Shown: positions 9,750 through 19,491, counted from the first letter of the stretch. The stretch is DNA of 64,000 nucleotides from an uncultured Pelagibacteraceae bacterium (GCA_902543295.1 CACBXW010000002.1:203409-267408), one strand, 5' to 3'. The notes: generated by a model from the sequence alone, not told the origin. Made by a program: numbers and translations.

Positions 9750-10907
9750 ATGACGATGAAAAATTTATATATCATAGTTTTAAAAGTTTTACTTATAATC
9801 GTTTTATTTCAACTAAAAGCAATATCGGAGGAGAAAATTAAGATAGGTTTAATAGTGCCTCTATCAGGTGAATATTCATATATTGGTAAGTCAATTCTAA
9901 AATCTACAAGAATGGCGTTAAATAAAATTAATGATGACAGAATAACTGTAATACCTAAAGATACCAAAGCAAACCCAATAGATACACTTAGAGTATCAAA
10001 TGAGCTTTACAATAATGGTGTAAAAACAATTATTGGACCAGTTTTCAATGAGAGTAATAAGTATTTAGATGAATTAAATGAAGTAACATTCTTATCTTTC
10101 ACAAACAAAATTAGAAATAATCCAAAAAATGTGATTTCTGCAGGAGTAAATGCAATATCACAAATAAATACAATTAAAAAATATTTAAGTGAAAATAATT
10201 TAAAAAATACAATATTTTTAATACCAGAAACAGATTATAAAAGAGAAATTGAAGAAGCTATTAAGAAATCTAATTTAATATTAAAAGAAAAATTTATATA
10301 TAGCAAAGATCCAACATTACTAACAAAGCAAATAGAAGATTTAACAAGGTATCAACAAAGAAAACAAAATTTAGAAAACGAAATTAAAAGAGTAGAAAAT
10401 TCAAACACATTAAATAAAAAGAAAAAAATAGATGAATTAAAAAAAAAAGATACTTTAGGCTTTATTAATTTTGACTCAGTAATAATTGCTGATTTTAGTG
10501 AAAGTCTAAAAAGTGTTGCCACATCATTATTATATACAGATGTCTCATCAGAAAGAATAAAATACATTACATTGAATCAATGGTTTGATGAAAGTCTTTT
10601 AAAGGAAACTTCGTTGCATCCAATATATTTTCCATCAATAAATAAAGATAATTTTGAAATATTTCAAAAAGAATACATTCGAAACTTCAAAAATACTCCA
10701 AATCAAATTTCTTTTTTAAGTTATGACCTAATAGGGTTGGTATATTATTTATTAATAAATAATGATTTTAAAACTAATGAAAATTTATTTATTAAACAAA
10801 ATAAGTTTAAAGGAAAAATAGGAATTTTTGAAATTAATAAAAAAACAATCACACATCAATTAAACTTTTATGAAATACAAAATAAAAGTTTTAAAGAAAT
10901 TTTTTAA
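9750..10907 (+). CDS. LpoA-like periplasmic binding-fold protein
   Basis: The 385-residue protein starts with a hydrophobic signal segment (about 4-26) and continues with a periplasmic-binding-protein fold of the Peripla_BP_6 type: KIKIGLIVPLSGEYSYIGKS, and later NGVKTIIGPVFNE. In Proteobacteria the copy next to rsmI corresponds to LpoA/YraM, an activator of a penicillin-binding protein. No lipobox Cys is visible, so it may be secreted rather than lipid-anchored. Start could be ATG 9750 or 9756. A Lys/Glu-rich insertion occurs near residues 200-235. Activation of a PBP is inferred from context only. Confidence 0.7.
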   Translation: MTMKNLYIIVLKVLLIIVLFQLKAISEEKIKIGLIVPLSGEYSYIGKSILKSTRMALNKINDDRITVIPKDTKANPIDTLRVSNELYNNGVKTIIGPVFNESNKYLDELNEVTFLSFTNKIRNNPKNVISAGVNAISQINTIKKYLSENNLKNTIFLIPETDYKREIEEAIKKSNLILKEKFIYSKDPTLLTKQIEDLTRYQQRKQNLENEIKRVENSNTLNKKKKIDELKKKDTLGFINFDSVIIADFSESLKSVATSLLYTDVSSERIKYITLNQWFDESLLKETSLHPIYFPSINKDNFEIFQKEYIRNFKNTPNQISFLSYDLIGLVYYLLINNDFKTNENLFIKQNKFKGKIGIFEINKKTITHQLNFYEIQNKSFKEIF

Positions 10908-11493
10908 TTTTTTTAAAAGCTTTTGCTCGGTGATCGCTTTTAAATTTTAACTTTTGACTCATTTGACCGAATGTTAATCTTTTATTTTCGGGAATAAAAA
11001 TTGGATCATAACCAAAACCTTTATTACCAACTTTTTTTTTAGAAATTCTGCCACTAATAATCCCTAAAGATTGGATCGGTTTTTTTTTTAATCCATAAAT
11101 AGTTAATGCACAAATAAATCTCGCTTTAATCTTTTTTGACTTCCAATTTTTATCTACCTTCGATAACTTTTGATATACTTTAGATATTGCCAAATTGAAA
11201 TCTCCCCTTTTCCCACCCCATCTTGCTGAATAAATACCTGGTTGATTATTTAGTAAATCAATTTCAAGCCCAGAATCATCCGCGATACAAATTTTTTTTG
11301 TTTTTTTTGAAAAATGCTTTGCTTTAATTAAAGAATTTTTTAGAAAAGTATGTCCATTTTCTTTAGGGCTTTTTAGACCATAGTCTTTTGGAGAAGTAAT
11401 AATGTAGTATTTGGGCAGTAAATCTTTAATTTCTTTTATTTTTCCTTCATTATTTGACCCTACAACGATTTCTTTAATTTTTTTTTTTAACAT
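10891..11493 (-). CDS. rdgB: RdgB/HAM1 XTP/dITP pyrophosphatase
   Basis: This house-cleaning enzyme hydrolyses dITP, XTP and ITP to monophosphates, keeping deaminated purines out of DNA. The family start VVGSNNEGKIKEI, the metal-binding IADDSGLEID, and PGIYSARWGG are all present, plus a C-terminal GFGYDPIFIP and SHRAKA-like (SDHRAKAF) motif. The 3' end overlaps the facing LpoA-like gene by 17 bases. In many Alphaproteobacteria rdgB neighbours the heat-shock genes, as here, though hrcA is absent. Confidence 0.95.
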   Translation of the reverse strand: MLKKKIKEIVVGSNNEGKIKEIKDLLPKYYIITSPKDYGLKSPKENGHTFLKNSLIKAKHFSKKTKKICIADDSGLEIDLLNNQPGIYSARWGGKRGDFNLAISKVYQKLSKVDKNWKSKKIKARFICALTIYGLKKKPIQSLGIISGRISKKKVGNKGFGYDPIFIPENKRLTFGQMSQKLKFKSDHRAKAFKKIKKFL

Positions 11494-11529
11494 CTAGAAT
11501 TTCATGAATTTCTTACCATATAGACTCTA

Positions 11530-12165
11530 ATGGAAAAAGAAGAATCAGAAAATAAAGAAAATCAAAATTTAAAAGACGAAAACTCAGAGCTAAGCAAAGA
11601 TAAACAGGCCTCGGAGGAAACCGAAAAAAAAGAAGAAGAACAACTTTCACCCGAAGATGAAATTGCAAATCTTAAAGATAAAGTTGCTAGAACATTTGCT
11701 GAAATGGAAAATCAAAGAAGAAGATTTGAAAAAGAAAAAAACGAAGCTTTTGAATATGGTGGATTTGCATTTGCGAAGGAAACTCTTAATCTTCTAGATA
11801 ATTTAGAGAGATCAAAACAAACACTGGAAAGTGATGAAACTATAAAAGATAAAGACACACTAAAAAAATTGATAGAACATATTAATATTATTAATAAAGA
11901 TATGATTTCTATTTTCAAAAAAAACAATATTGAGCCGATTAAAGCAATTAACGAAAAACTGGATCCAAATTTACATCAGGCTATGATGGAAGTTGAAGAT
12001 GATACAAAAGATCAAGGGACAATAGTTCAAGAAATTCAAAAAGGTTTTATGATGAAGGATAGGTTGCTAAGACCTTCGTTAGTAGCTGTATCTAAAAAAA
12101 AAGTTGAAAAGGAACAAAATAACAAAAAAGTCAAGGAAATTGAGGAAAAAGAGGCAAAAAATTAA
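11530..12165 (+). CDS. grpE: Nucleotide exchange factor GrpE
   Basis: GrpE releases ADP from DnaK. The first 50 residues are highly acidic and charged, followed by the long helix (EIANLKDKVARTFAEMENQRRR) and the C-terminal beta domain with NLHQAMMEVEDD and DRLLRPSLVAVSK. It opens a grpE-dnaK-dnaJ set on one strand. It starts 36 bases from the divergent rdgB start. Confidence 0.95.
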   Translation: MEKEESENKENQNLKDENSELSKDKQASEETEKKEEEQLSPEDEIANLKDKVARTFAEMENQRRRFEKEKNEAFEYGGFAFAKETLNLLDNLERSKQTLESDETIKDKDTLKKLIEHINIINKDMISIFKKNNIEPIKAINEKLDPNLHQAMMEVEDDTKDQGTIVQEIQKGFMMKDRLLRPSLVAVSKKKVEKEQNNKKVKEIEEKEAKN

Positions 12166-12226
12166 TTATTTATTATGGTTGTAGTTGTAAAATTAGCACT
12201 TATATGAGGATCAATTAGGGTAAATT

Positions 12227-14149
12227 ATGAGTAAAGTTATAGGAATAGATTTAGGAACAACAAATTCTTGTGTAGCCGTTATGGAGGGAACACAAGCAAA
12301 GGTTTTAGAAAATGCAGAAGGAGCAAGAACAACACCCTCTGTTGTTGCATTTACAGATGAAGGTGAAAAGTTAATAGGTCAACCAGCAAAAAGACAAGCT
12401 GTTACAAATCCTGAAAATACAATATTTGCAGTTAAAAGATTAATTGGAAGAAATTTTGATGATCCAACAGTAAAAAAAGATGTAGAGACTGCACCTTTTA
12501 AAATAGTTAATTCAGATAAAGGTGACGCATGGATTGAAGCAAAAGGCCAAAAATATTCGCCATCACAAATATCGGCTTTCACACTTCAAAAAATGAAAGA
12601 GACAGCAGAGAAATATTTAGGTTCTGAAGTAAAACAAGCAGTTATTACCGTTCCAGCATATTTTAATGATGCTCAAAGACAAGCTACTAAAGATGCAGGT
12701 AAAATAGCTGGCCTTGAGGTTTTAAGAATTATAAATGAGCCAACAGCAGCATCTCTTGCATATGGTTTAGATAAAAAAGCAAATAAAAAAATAGCAGTCT
12801 ATGATCTAGGTGGAGGAACATTTGATGTTTCGATACTTGAATTAGGTGATGGTGTATTCGAAGTTAAGTCAACCAATGGTGATACATTTTTAGGTGGAGA
12901 AGACTTTGATAATTCAATAGTTGATTACTTACTTTCAGAATTTAAAAAAGAAAATGGTATAGATTTAAAATCAGATAAACTAGCTTTACAGAGATTAAAA
13001 GAAGCTGCAGAAAAAGCAAAAATAGAATTATCATCTGCAACACAAACTGAGATAAATCTTCCATTTATTACCGCGGATAAAACTGGACCAAAACATATAA
13101 ACTTGAAAATGACTAGAGCTAAATTAGAGGCATTAGTCGAAGATCTAATTTCAAGAACAATTCCACCATGCAAAACTGCTCTAAAAGATGCAGGCTTATC
13201 AGCAAGCGAAGTAGATGAAATAGTGCTAGTTGGTGGTATGACAAGAATGCCAAAAGTTATAGAAGAAGTAAAAAATTTCTTTGGGAAAGATCCTAACAAA
13301 TCTGTAAACCCTGATGAAGTTGTTGCTATGGGCGCTGCAATTCAAGCAGGTGTGTTACAAGGTGATGTAAAAGATGTGTTACTTTTAGATGTAACTCCTT
13401 TATCATTAGGAATAGAAACATTGGGGGGTGTATCAACAAAATTGATTGATAAAAATACAACGATTCCAACGAAAAAAAGCCAAGTGTTTTCTACTGCAGA
13501 AGATAATCAACCAGCAGTATCAATTAGAGTTCTTCAAGGTGAAAGAGAGATGGCTTCAGATAATAAAGTATTAGGAAACTTTGAGTTAGTTGGAATAGCT
13601 CCTGCGCCAAGAGGGGTTCCTCAAATTGAAGTGACATTTGATATAGACGCAAATGGTATCGTAAATGTCTCAGCCAAAGACAAAGGAACTGGTAAAGAGC
13701 AAAAAATACAAATTCAAGCATCTGGAGGATTGAGTGATGAAGAAATTAATCAAATGGTAAAAGATGCAGAATCTAACAAAGAAGAAGATAAGAAAAAAAG
13801 AGAGGCAGTAGATGCAAGAAATCAAGCAGATACATTAATACACTCAACTGAAAAGAATCTAAAAGAGCACGGAAGTAAGGTTTCAGACGCAGACAAAAAA
13901 TCTATTGAAGATGCATCAGCAAACTTAAGAAATGCACTTAAAGGAACTGATGTTGAAGAAATTAAGAAGAAAACACAAGATTTAGTTCAGGCATCTATGA
14001 AATTAGGTGAAGCAATCTATAAATCACAACAAGGTGCAAAACCTGAAGATGCTCCAAAAGACGCAAAGAAAGAAGATACGAAAGACGATAACGTTGTTGA
14101 TGCAGATTTTGAAGAAGTAAAAGACGAGAATAAAGAAAAAAGCGCCTAA
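12227..14149 (+). CDS. dnaK: Chaperone DnaK (Hsp70)
   Basis: The 640-residue Hsp70 has the ATPase phosphate-1 motif [17 protein letters not shown] at the start, the phosphate-2 motif [12 protein letters not shown], the substrate-binding domain from about residue 385, and an acidic tail ending [12 protein letters not shown]. It folds and disaggregates client proteins with DnaJ and GrpE. A purine-rich ribosome-binding sequence (AGGG) precedes the start. No complete CIRCE operator or recognisable RpoH promoter is visible in the 61-base spacer. Confidence 0.98.
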   Translation: MSKVIGIDLGTTNSCVAVMEGTQAKVLENAEGARTTPSVVAFTDEGEKLIGQPAKRQAVTNPENTIFAVKRLIGRNFDDPTVKKDVETAPFKIVNSDKGDAWIEAKGQKYSPSQISAFTLQKMKETAEKYLGSEVKQAVITVPAYFNDAQRQATKDAGKIAGLEVLRIINEPTAASLAYGLDKKANKKIAVYDLGGGTFDVSILELGDGVFEVKSTNGDTFLGGEDFDNSIVDYLLSEFKKENGIDLKSDKLALQRLKEAAEKAKIELSSATQTEINLPFITADKTGPKHINLKMTRAKLEALVEDLISRTIPPCKTALKDAGLSASEVDEIVLVGGMTRMPKVIEEVKNFFGKDPNKSVNPDEVVAMGAAIQAGVLQGDVKDVLLLDVTPLSLGIETLGGVSTKLIDKNTTIPTKKSQVFSTAEDNQPAVSIRVLQGEREMASDNKVLGNFELVGIAPAPRGVPQIEVTFDIDANGIVNVSAKDKGTGKEQKIQIQASGGLSDEEINQMVKDAESNKEEDKKKREAVDARNQADTLIHSTEKNLKEHGSKVSDADKKSIEDASANLRNALKGTDVEEIKKKTQDLVQASMKLGEAIYKSQQGAKPEDAPKDAKKEDTKDDNVVDADFEEVKDENKEKSA

Positions 14150-14177
14150 CAAAACAACTGTTTGTCTATAACATGTT

Positions 14178-15302
14178 ATGGCAAAAAGAGATTATTACGA
14201 AGTTTTGGGTGTAAATAAAAGTGCTTCAGCAGACCAAATAAAATCAGCTTACAGAAAACTTGCAGTTAAATATCATCCAGATAAAAATAAAGGTGATAAA
14301 GGTGCAGAAGAAAAATTTAAAGAGGCATCTGAAGCTTATCACGTTCTCTCTAATTCGGAAAGAAAGCAAAATTACGATAATTTTGGTCATGCAGCCTTTG
14401 AAAATGGAGGAGGTGGAAGAGGCGGATTTGGAAATTTTGATTTTTCAAATCATTTCTCTGATATTTTTGAAGACTTTTTTGGAGAGGGTTTTGGTGGGAG
14501 CCGTAGATCAAGAAGGTCAAATAATAGAGGATCAGATTTAAGATATGATTTATCTATATCTTTGGAAGAAGCCTTTTCTGGAAAGAAACAAGATATAAAA
14601 TTCTCTACATCTGAAAAATGTGACACTTGTAGTGGGTCGGGTTCAAAACCTGGACATCACGCAGGAGCATGCTCAATGTGTGGTGGTCATGGTCAAGTAA
14701 GATCAAGCCAAGGTTTTTTTACAGTCCAACAAACCTGTCCTCAGTGTGCAGGTGCAGGAGAAGAAATTACTCATCCTTGCTCAAGTTGTAATGGGCAAGG
14801 TAAAAAACAAGCATCTAAAAGATTATCAGTAACAATTCCAAAAGGTGTAGATGATGGAACAAGAATAAGACTTTCTGGTAAAGGTGAAGCAGGATCAAGA
14901 GGTGGTGGTAGTGGTGATTTATATTTATTTATTAATGTTCACTCTCATGATTTATTTAAAAGATCAGATGAAAACTTATTTTTTGAATGTCCAGTCTCTA
15001 TAGCAGATGCTGCACTAGGTACTTCAATTGAAATTCCAACTATTGACGGTGGTAAAGCTAAAATAAAAATTCCAGCAGGAACTCAAACTGGAAAACAATT
15101 TAGATTAAGAGGAAAAGGCATGCCTTACATGAGGGGTAATGATTTTGGAGACCTTTATGTTCAAGTAAATACTGAAGTCCCAATATCTCTAAATAAAGAA
15201 CAAAAAGAATTACTAGAAAAATTTAGAGAAATTGAAAATGAAAAATCTAATCCAAGTATTAAAAAATTCTTTCAAAAAGCTAAAAGTTTCTGGAAAAACT
15301 AA
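14178..15302 (+). CDS. dnaJ: Chaperone DnaJ (Hsp40)
   Basis: A canonical type I DnaJ. The J domain carries YHPDKNK (HPD near residue 33), a Gly/Phe-rich linker follows at about 75-110, and four CxxCxGxG zinc repeats ([32 protein letters not shown]) precede the C-terminal substrate domains. It stimulates the ATPase of DnaK. It lies 28 bases downstream of dnaK and 27 bases before dapB, so it is probably part of the same transcript. Confidence 0.98.
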   Translation: MAKRDYYEVLGVNKSASADQIKSAYRKLAVKYHPDKNKGDKGAEEKFKEASEAYHVLSNSERKQNYDNFGHAAFENGGGGRGGFGNFDFSNHFSDIFEDFFGEGFGGSRRSRRSNNRGSDLRYDLSISLEEAFSGKKQDIKFSTSEKCDTCSGSGSKPGHHAGACSMCGGHGQVRSSQGFFTVQQTCPQCAGAGEEITHPCSSCNGQGKKQASKRLSVTIPKGVDDGTRIRLSGKGEAGSRGGGSGDLYLFINVHSHDLFKRSDENLFFECPVSIADAALGTSIEIPTIDGGKAKIKIPAGTQTGKQFRLRGKGMPYMRGNDFGDLYVQVNTEVPISLNKEQKELLEKFREIENEKSNPSIKKFFQKAKSFWKN

Positions 15303-15329
15303 TCAATAGTGCTAATCTAAATTATTATA

Positions 15330-16106
15330 ATGGGTAAAATTAATCTAGCCATAACAGGATGTATGGGAAGAATGGGTCAACAGCTCATTAAATCTGCAAC
15401 AAAAGATGAGTCTATTAAATTAGTTGCTCTCACAGAAAATAAATTAATGAAAAAAAAGATTTTTGGGATTAAACCTGAATTAAATAATGAGAAATCTCTA
15501 GGCAAAGCGAATGTAATAATAGATTTCACAATACCAAAATGTACATTTGAAGTTTTAAAAATAGCAACAAAATTAAAAAAAAAAGTAGTCATTGGTACAA
15601 CGGGTTTTACAAAAAAAGAGGAAGAATTAATAAAAATGTTTTCTAGAAAAATCCCTATTTTAAAGGCAGGTAATATGAGCCTTGGAATTAATCTGCTCAT
15701 GTATCTGACGGAAATCGCATCATCATCACTTAGCAATAATTATCTAAGTAAAGTTTTTGAAGTACATCACAAACACAAAAAAGATTATCCTTCTGGAACA
15801 GCTTTAATGCTTGGAAAAGGAATTGCTACAGGAAAAAATAAAGACTTTTATAAAATGATGGGAAAAAAGTATCTAAATAAAAAAAAATTTCCTTATGGAA
15901 ATAAAATTAATTTCAATTCAATTAGAAAAGGTGAAATTATAGGTGAACACGAAGTTACTTTTTCAAGTGGAAAAGAAATTATAACGCTAAACCATGAAGC
16001 TTTCGATCGAGCTTTATATTCAGAAGGAGCAATAACCGCTGCCAAATGGCTAAAAAATAAAAAACCAGGTCTTTATTCAATGAGAAGCCTTCTGAATTTT
16101 AAATAA
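15330..16106 (+). CDS. dapB: 4-hydroxy-tetrahydrodipicolinate reductase
   Basis: DapB uses NAD(P)H in lysine and meso-diaminopimelate synthesis. The Rossmann start INLAITGCMGRMGQQL, the central IDFTIPKCTFE, and the substrate-binding HHKHKKDYPSGTAL with the catalytic His are present. Placement after dnaJ is common in Alphaproteobacteria. The last base of its TAA stop is the first base of the nth ATG. Confidence 0.97.
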   Translation: MGKINLAITGCMGRMGQQLIKSATKDESIKLVALTENKLMKKKIFGIKPELNNEKSLGKANVIIDFTIPKCTFEVLKIATKLKKKVVIGTTGFTKKEEELIKMFSRKIPILKAGNMSLGINLLMYLTEIASSSLSNNYLSKVFEVHHKHKKDYPSGTALMLGKGIATGKNKDFYKMMGKKYLNKKKFPYGNKINFNSIRKGEIIGEHEVTFSSGKEIITLNHEAFDRALYSEGAITAAKWLKNKKPGLYSMRSLLNFK

Positions 16107-16759
16107 TGAATGAAGTTCAGAGAGCCAAACTAGTATTAAAAATACTCAACAAAACTTATCCAACAACACCTATACCATTAAAACATAGAAATATATTTAC
16201 ACTTTTAATATCTGTATTACTTTCAGCTCAATGTACAGATGTAAATGTAAATAATGTTACTAAAAATATTTATCCAAAATATAATAGACCTGAGCATTTT
16301 GTTAAACTTGGAAGAAAGAAAATTGAAAAATTAATAAAGAGTATAGGTATTTTTAGAATTAAAGCTAAAAGTGTTTACAATCTCTCAAAAACTTTAGTTG
16401 AAAAATATAACAGCAAAGTTCCAAAGACTTTTGAGGAGTTAGAAGAATTGCCTGGAGTAGGACATAAAACAGCAAGTGTAGTTATGTCTCAAGGCTTTGG
16501 TTACCCTGCATTTCCGATTGATACACATATACACAGACTTGCTCAAAGATGGGGCTTAACTAAAGGAAAAAATGTTGTTCAAACAGAGAAAGATTTAAAG
16601 CGTTTATTTCCTAAAAAATATTGGAACAAACTGCATCTTCAAATAATTTATTATGGAAGAGAATATTGTAAAGCAAGAGAATGCTATGGTATTGCTTGTA
16701 AAATTTGTACATCTTGTTATCCTAATAGAAAAAAACCAATTAAAACAAAAAAAGCTTAA
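16106..16759 (+). CDS. nth: Endonuclease III (thymine glycol DNA glycosylase) with unusual Fe-S cysteine spacing
   Basis: This HhH-GPD glycosylase/AP lyase removes oxidised pyrimidines. The helix-hairpin-helix LPGVGHKTASVV supplies the catalytic Lys, and PIDTHIHRLAQRW the catalytic Asp. The C-terminus should carry a 4Fe-4S site with spacing C-X6-C-X2-C-X5-C. Here five Cys are spaced C-X4-C-X4-C-X2-C-X2-C in CKARECYGIACKICTSC. The cluster loop is therefore rearranged relative to E. coli Nth, though probably still metal-binding. The gene overlaps dapB by one base. Confidence 0.92.
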   Translation: MNEVQRAKLVLKILNKTYPTTPIPLKHRNIFTLLISVLLSAQCTDVNVNNVTKNIYPKYNRPEHFVKLGRKKIEKLIKSIGIFRIKAKSVYNLSKTLVEKYNSKVPKTFEELEELPGVGHKTASVVMSQGFGYPAFPIDTHIHRLAQRWGLTKGKNVVQTEKDLKRLFPKKYWNKLHLQIIYYGREYCKARECYGIACKICTSCYPNRKKPIKTKKA

Positions 16760-16760
16760 C

Positions 16761-17690
16761 ATGAAAATTCTAGGTATTGGAAATGCAATTGTGGATGTAA
16801 TTTGTAAAGTTGATGAAAAATTCATTAAGCAAAATAATCTTACAAAAGGAACTATGAAGCTAATTATTGATGATAAAGAATTTCAATCATTATTATCAAG
16901 TCTTAAAATTGAAAAAACTGTATCAGGTGGGTCAGTTGCAAATTCAATTGTTGGATTATCACAATTAGGAAACGAAGTAGGTTTTATTGGCAAAGTGTGT
17001 GATGACAATCTAGGAAATAAATATGAAGAGGGACTAAATTCTGAAAATGTTGAATATTTTTATAAAAAAAAGAAAGAAGACTTGCCAACCGGAACTTGTT
17101 TAATTTTAGTCACGCCAGACTCTGAAAGAACAATGTGTACTTACCTGGGTATCGCAGGAAAAATTAATGAGAATGATGTAAATGGTGATGTTATTAAGCG
17201 ATCAGAAATGATTTTTTTAGAAGGCTATTTGTGGGATGAAGGTGAGCCTAAAAAAGCATTTGAAAAAGCCATTAATTGTGCTCATAAGGTTGCTATGTCA
17301 CTTTCAGATCAATTTTGTGTAGATAGGCATAAGTCACATTTTCTAGATTTAGTAAAAAACAAGTTAGATATAACATTTGCTAATGAGCAAGAAATGATGT
17401 CATTGATTGATGCGAAAGATTTTGATGACGTGGTTGATTTTGGAAAAAGCTTAAAAAAATTATTAGTCATAACAAGAGGAAATAAAGGAGCTGTATCAAT
17501 AAATGGTGATGAGGTTATTCAGAATGGAATTGAAAAAAATTTAGATGTTAAAGATCTTACTGGTGCTGGAGATTTATTTGCTGCAGGCTTTTTACACGGA
17601 AGCTTAAATAATTTAAGTATGCTCGAAAGTCTGAATAAAGGTAAAGAAATGTCCTCAAAAGTAATTCAACAAATAGGGGCAAGATTGTAA
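16761..17690 (+). CDS. PfkB-family sugar/nucleoside kinase (adenosine kinase-like)
   Basis: A ribokinase-family (PfkB) protein of 309 residues from ATG 16761, one base after the nth stop. I chose this start over an upstream in-frame ATG inside nth because the family N-terminus is ILGIGNAIVDVICKVD. The anion-hole/catalytic signature DLTGAGDLFAAGF lies near the C-terminus, with a GGSVANSIVGLSQLG substrate motif near residue 55. Homologues in Alphaproteobacteria are usually called adenosine kinase; the substrate cannot be proven from sequence. Confidence 0.88.
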   Translation: MKILGIGNAIVDVICKVDEKFIKQNNLTKGTMKLIIDDKEFQSLLSSLKIEKTVSGGSVANSIVGLSQLGNEVGFIGKVCDDNLGNKYEEGLNSENVEYFYKKKKEDLPTGTCLILVTPDSERTMCTYLGIAGKINENDVNGDVIKRSEMIFLEGYLWDEGEPKKAFEKAINCAHKVAMSLSDQFCVDRHKSHFLDLVKNKLDITFANEQEMMSLIDAKDFDDVVDFGKSLKKLLVITRGNKGAVSINGDEVIQNGIEKNLDVKDLTGAGDLFAAGFLHGSLNNLSMLESLNKGKEMSSKVIQQIGARL

Positions 17691-17692
17691 TT

Positions 17693-18304
17693 ATGGCCCT
17701 AGATGAAAAAAAAATTCTTAAATTTTTTCCTCAACCTATCTTTTATTATAAATTAGAAAACTCAAAAAAACACAATGAGAACTTATCTAAATATATATAC
17801 AAATTATACGACGAAGATAATGAAGGATTAGCAAGATCAAATCAAGGAGGATGGCATTCAAAACCTTTTGATTTAAAAAAAAGAAATGAAGCACCCTTTT
17901 TATTTTTTTTAGATATACAAAAATATGTTGCAGATGTATTTAAAGAATATGGTTGGTTTTATGCACCAGATAAAGTTAAATTAACAGAAATGTGGGCAAT
18001 TATTAATAAAAAAAATAATTTTAATTTAGAACACACACATCCAAATAATTACTTAAGTGCTGCCTACTATGTTAAGGCACCTGAAAATTGTGGTTCATTT
18101 AAAGTTTCAAATCCAAATCAAATAGCTAAAGAGAGAATAGCTTTAAGTGATAAAAGAACTGAATTTAATCAAAATATTGCACAAATAAAACCTGTTGAAG
18201 GAGACTTGTTACTCTTTCCAGCATATCTTCCTCATTCAGTTGGAATGAATTTATCAGAAAAAGATAGAATAGTCATAAGTTTTAATATTGATATTTTAAA
18301 ATAA
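17693..18304 (+). CDS. Putative 2OG-Fe(II) oxygenase (TIGR02466-like)
   Basis: The 203-residue protein resembles the TIGR02466 family of putative 2-oxoglutarate/Fe(II) dioxygenases. The likely first iron-binding His lies in LEHTHPNNYLSAAYYV, and the distal His in LLLFPAYLPHSVGMN, followed by a RIVISFNI strand with an Arg that could bind 2OG. These enzymes are common in marine bacteria and phages, with mostly unknown substrates. It starts 2 bases after the kinase stop. Its stop abuts the ArfA-like ORF stop on the other strand with no spacer. Confidence 0.8.
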   Translation: MALDEKKILKFFPQPIFYYKLENSKKHNENLSKYIYKLYDEDNEGLARSNQGGWHSKPFDLKKRNEAPFLFFLDIQKYVADVFKEYGWFYAPDKVKLTEMWAIINKKNNFNLEHTHPNNYLSAAYYVKAPENCGSFKVSNPNQIAKERIALSDKRTEFNQNIAQIKPVEGDLLLFPAYLPHSVGMNLSEKDRIVISFNIDILK

Positions 18305-18415
18305 TCAATTTTTTCTTCTTTTAAAACTACCCTTTCCTTTTTTTGGTTTAAAAATCTTTGGTTTATATTTTTTTGAAAATAAATCTTTGGCAATTAAATT
18401 TTTTTTCTTAACCAT
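18305..18415 (-). CDS. arfA: Very short ArfA-like ribosome-rescue peptide (36 aa)
   Basis: The minus-strand ATG at 18415 opens a 36-codon frame ending TGA at 18305-18307. The product is highly basic and its second half contains KPKKGKGSFKRRKN. This matches the functional core of E. coli ArfA (NKKGKGSYMRKGK), which enters the empty mRNA channel and recruits RF2 to stalled ribosomes. The preceding NLIAKDLF part also aligns with NAIEALL of ArfA. It lies 7 bases behind the winged-helix regulator on the same strand and abuts the 2OG oxygenase stop. It lacks the ArfA hydrophobic tail. A basic ribosomal-type peptide remains an alternative. Confidence 0.68.
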   Translation of the reverse strand: MVKKKNLIAKDLFSKKYKPKIFKPKKGKGSFKRRKN

Positions 18416-18422
18416 AAAAATA

Positions 18423-18983
18423 TTAATTTGCTTTGATCTTATAACCGTTTTTATCACTGATTATAAAATTCTTTTCTTTAAACACATTTTCAATTTTTTT
18501 TCTCAACCTGTAAACATGAGTCTCAACAGTATGGGTTTCCGTTTGAGCCTTGTAACCCCAAACTTTAGTTTGCAAGTCATGGACTGAAACAGATTTTTTT
18601 GAATTAAACAAAAAATTTATAATAGTTGTTTCCTTTTCAGTTAAATTTAGAGTTTTGTTATTTCTGTTTAACTTTCTTGAATTAAAATTAATATTATATT
18701 TTCCTATTTTAATGTCTTTTTGAAATTCTATTTTTTTTTTTAAAAACGAGAGATTAATTATATCTATTAATTTCCCTATTTGAACAGGCATTTCCTCTAT
18801 TTTTATTTGATTACTTATTTTTAATTGATCGAGTGATATTACTAAATCTTGATTGTTAAGATTATGCATAATCAGGTCTTTATTGTCTATTTTTTTTATG
18901 CTGAAGTTAAGTATAAATTTAACTTCTTTTAAAATATCATATAAAGCTGGAAAATTATGAATTATTAAATATTGTTTCTCCAT
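18423..18983 (-). CDS. OmpR-type winged-helix transcriptional regulator with degenerate receiver
   Basis: The C-terminal third is a clear OmpR/PhoB winged helix: LNLTEKETTIINFLF, then SVHDLQTKVWGY and ETHVYRLRKKIE followed by the wing ISDKNGYKI. The N-terminal portion keeps the length of a receiver domain but shows no phosphorylatable Asp pocket, so regulation by a kinase is doubtful. I place the start at ATG 18983 (186 residues); an upstream ATG at 19046 would overlap the divergent transpeptidase gene. No sensor kinase is adjacent. The intergenic space to the transpeptidase is 13 bases. Confidence 0.8.
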   Translation of the reverse strand: MEKQYLIIHNFPALYDILKEVKFILNFSIKKIDNKDLIMHNLNNQDLVISLDQLKISNQIKIEEMPVQIGKLIDIINLSFLKKKIEFQKDIKIGKYNINFNSRKLNRNNKTLNLTEKETTIINFLFNSKKSVSVHDLQTKVWGYKAQTETHTVETHVYRLRKKIENVFKEKNFIISDKNGYKIKAN

Positions 18984-18996
18984 AAATTTAAAAGAT

Positions 18997-19491
18997 ATGA
19001 CAATTGTTTTAAAAAATAAACAAACACTTTTATTTGATGATTTCATATTTAAATGTTCGGTAGGTAAAAAGGGCTTTTCTGCTGATAAAATTGAAGGTGA
19101 TCAAAAAACTCCATCAGGAACTTACTCTCTGGGAAACTTATACTTTAGAAAAGATAGAGTAAAAAAACCTAAAACTTTATTAAAATGTATTGAAATTAAA
19201 AAAGAGATGGGATGGTGCAATGACATAAAAAGTTTAAGGTATTACAATAAGCTTATCAAATTAAAAAGAAATCTTAGATCGGAGAAAATATTTAGGCATG
19301 ACTTTAAATATGACCTCTTCATACCAATCAAATATAATTGGAAAAAAACAACTCTGGGTAAAGGTAGTGCAATTTTTATCCATTTAACAAAAGATTACAA
19401 ACCAACAGCAGGATGTATATCATTAACTAAAAAAGATTTTTTAATATTATTAAGTTTAATCAATAAAAATACAAAAATTAAAATACCTTAA
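18997..19491 (+). CDS. L,D-transpeptidase (YkuD family)
   Basis: YkuD enzymes form 3-3 cross-links in peptidoglycan or attach proteins to it. The active-site pattern is visible: His129 in AIFIHL and Cys140 in PTAGCISL, with the usual Arg of the motif not obvious. The N-terminal half has a TPSGTYSLG segment typical of this class. At 164 residues it is a single catalytic domain without a visible signal peptide. It is divergent from the winged-helix regulator and converges with yggS through a shared TTAA. Confidence 0.87.
   Translation: MTIVLKNKQTLLFDDFIFKCSVGKKGFSADKIEGDQKTPSGTYSLGNLYFRKDRVKKPKTLLKCIEIKKEMGWCNDIKSLRYYNKLIKLKRNLRSEKIFRHDFKYDLFIPIKYNWKKTTLGKGSAIFIHLTKDYKPTAGCISLTKKDFLILLSLINKNTKIKIP

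Noticed and set aside
12193..12200. TTAGCACT before dnaK, resembling the left half of a CIRCE (HrcA) operator
   Set aside because: The matching GAGTGCTAA half is missing at the right distance and no hrcA gene is present.
12925..13299. Open frame of 124 codons on the minus strand within dnaK
   Set aside because: It is antisense to strongly conserved dnaK codons and has no family features; similar antisense frames occur in maeB, rpoH-like and leuS regions of biased codon use.
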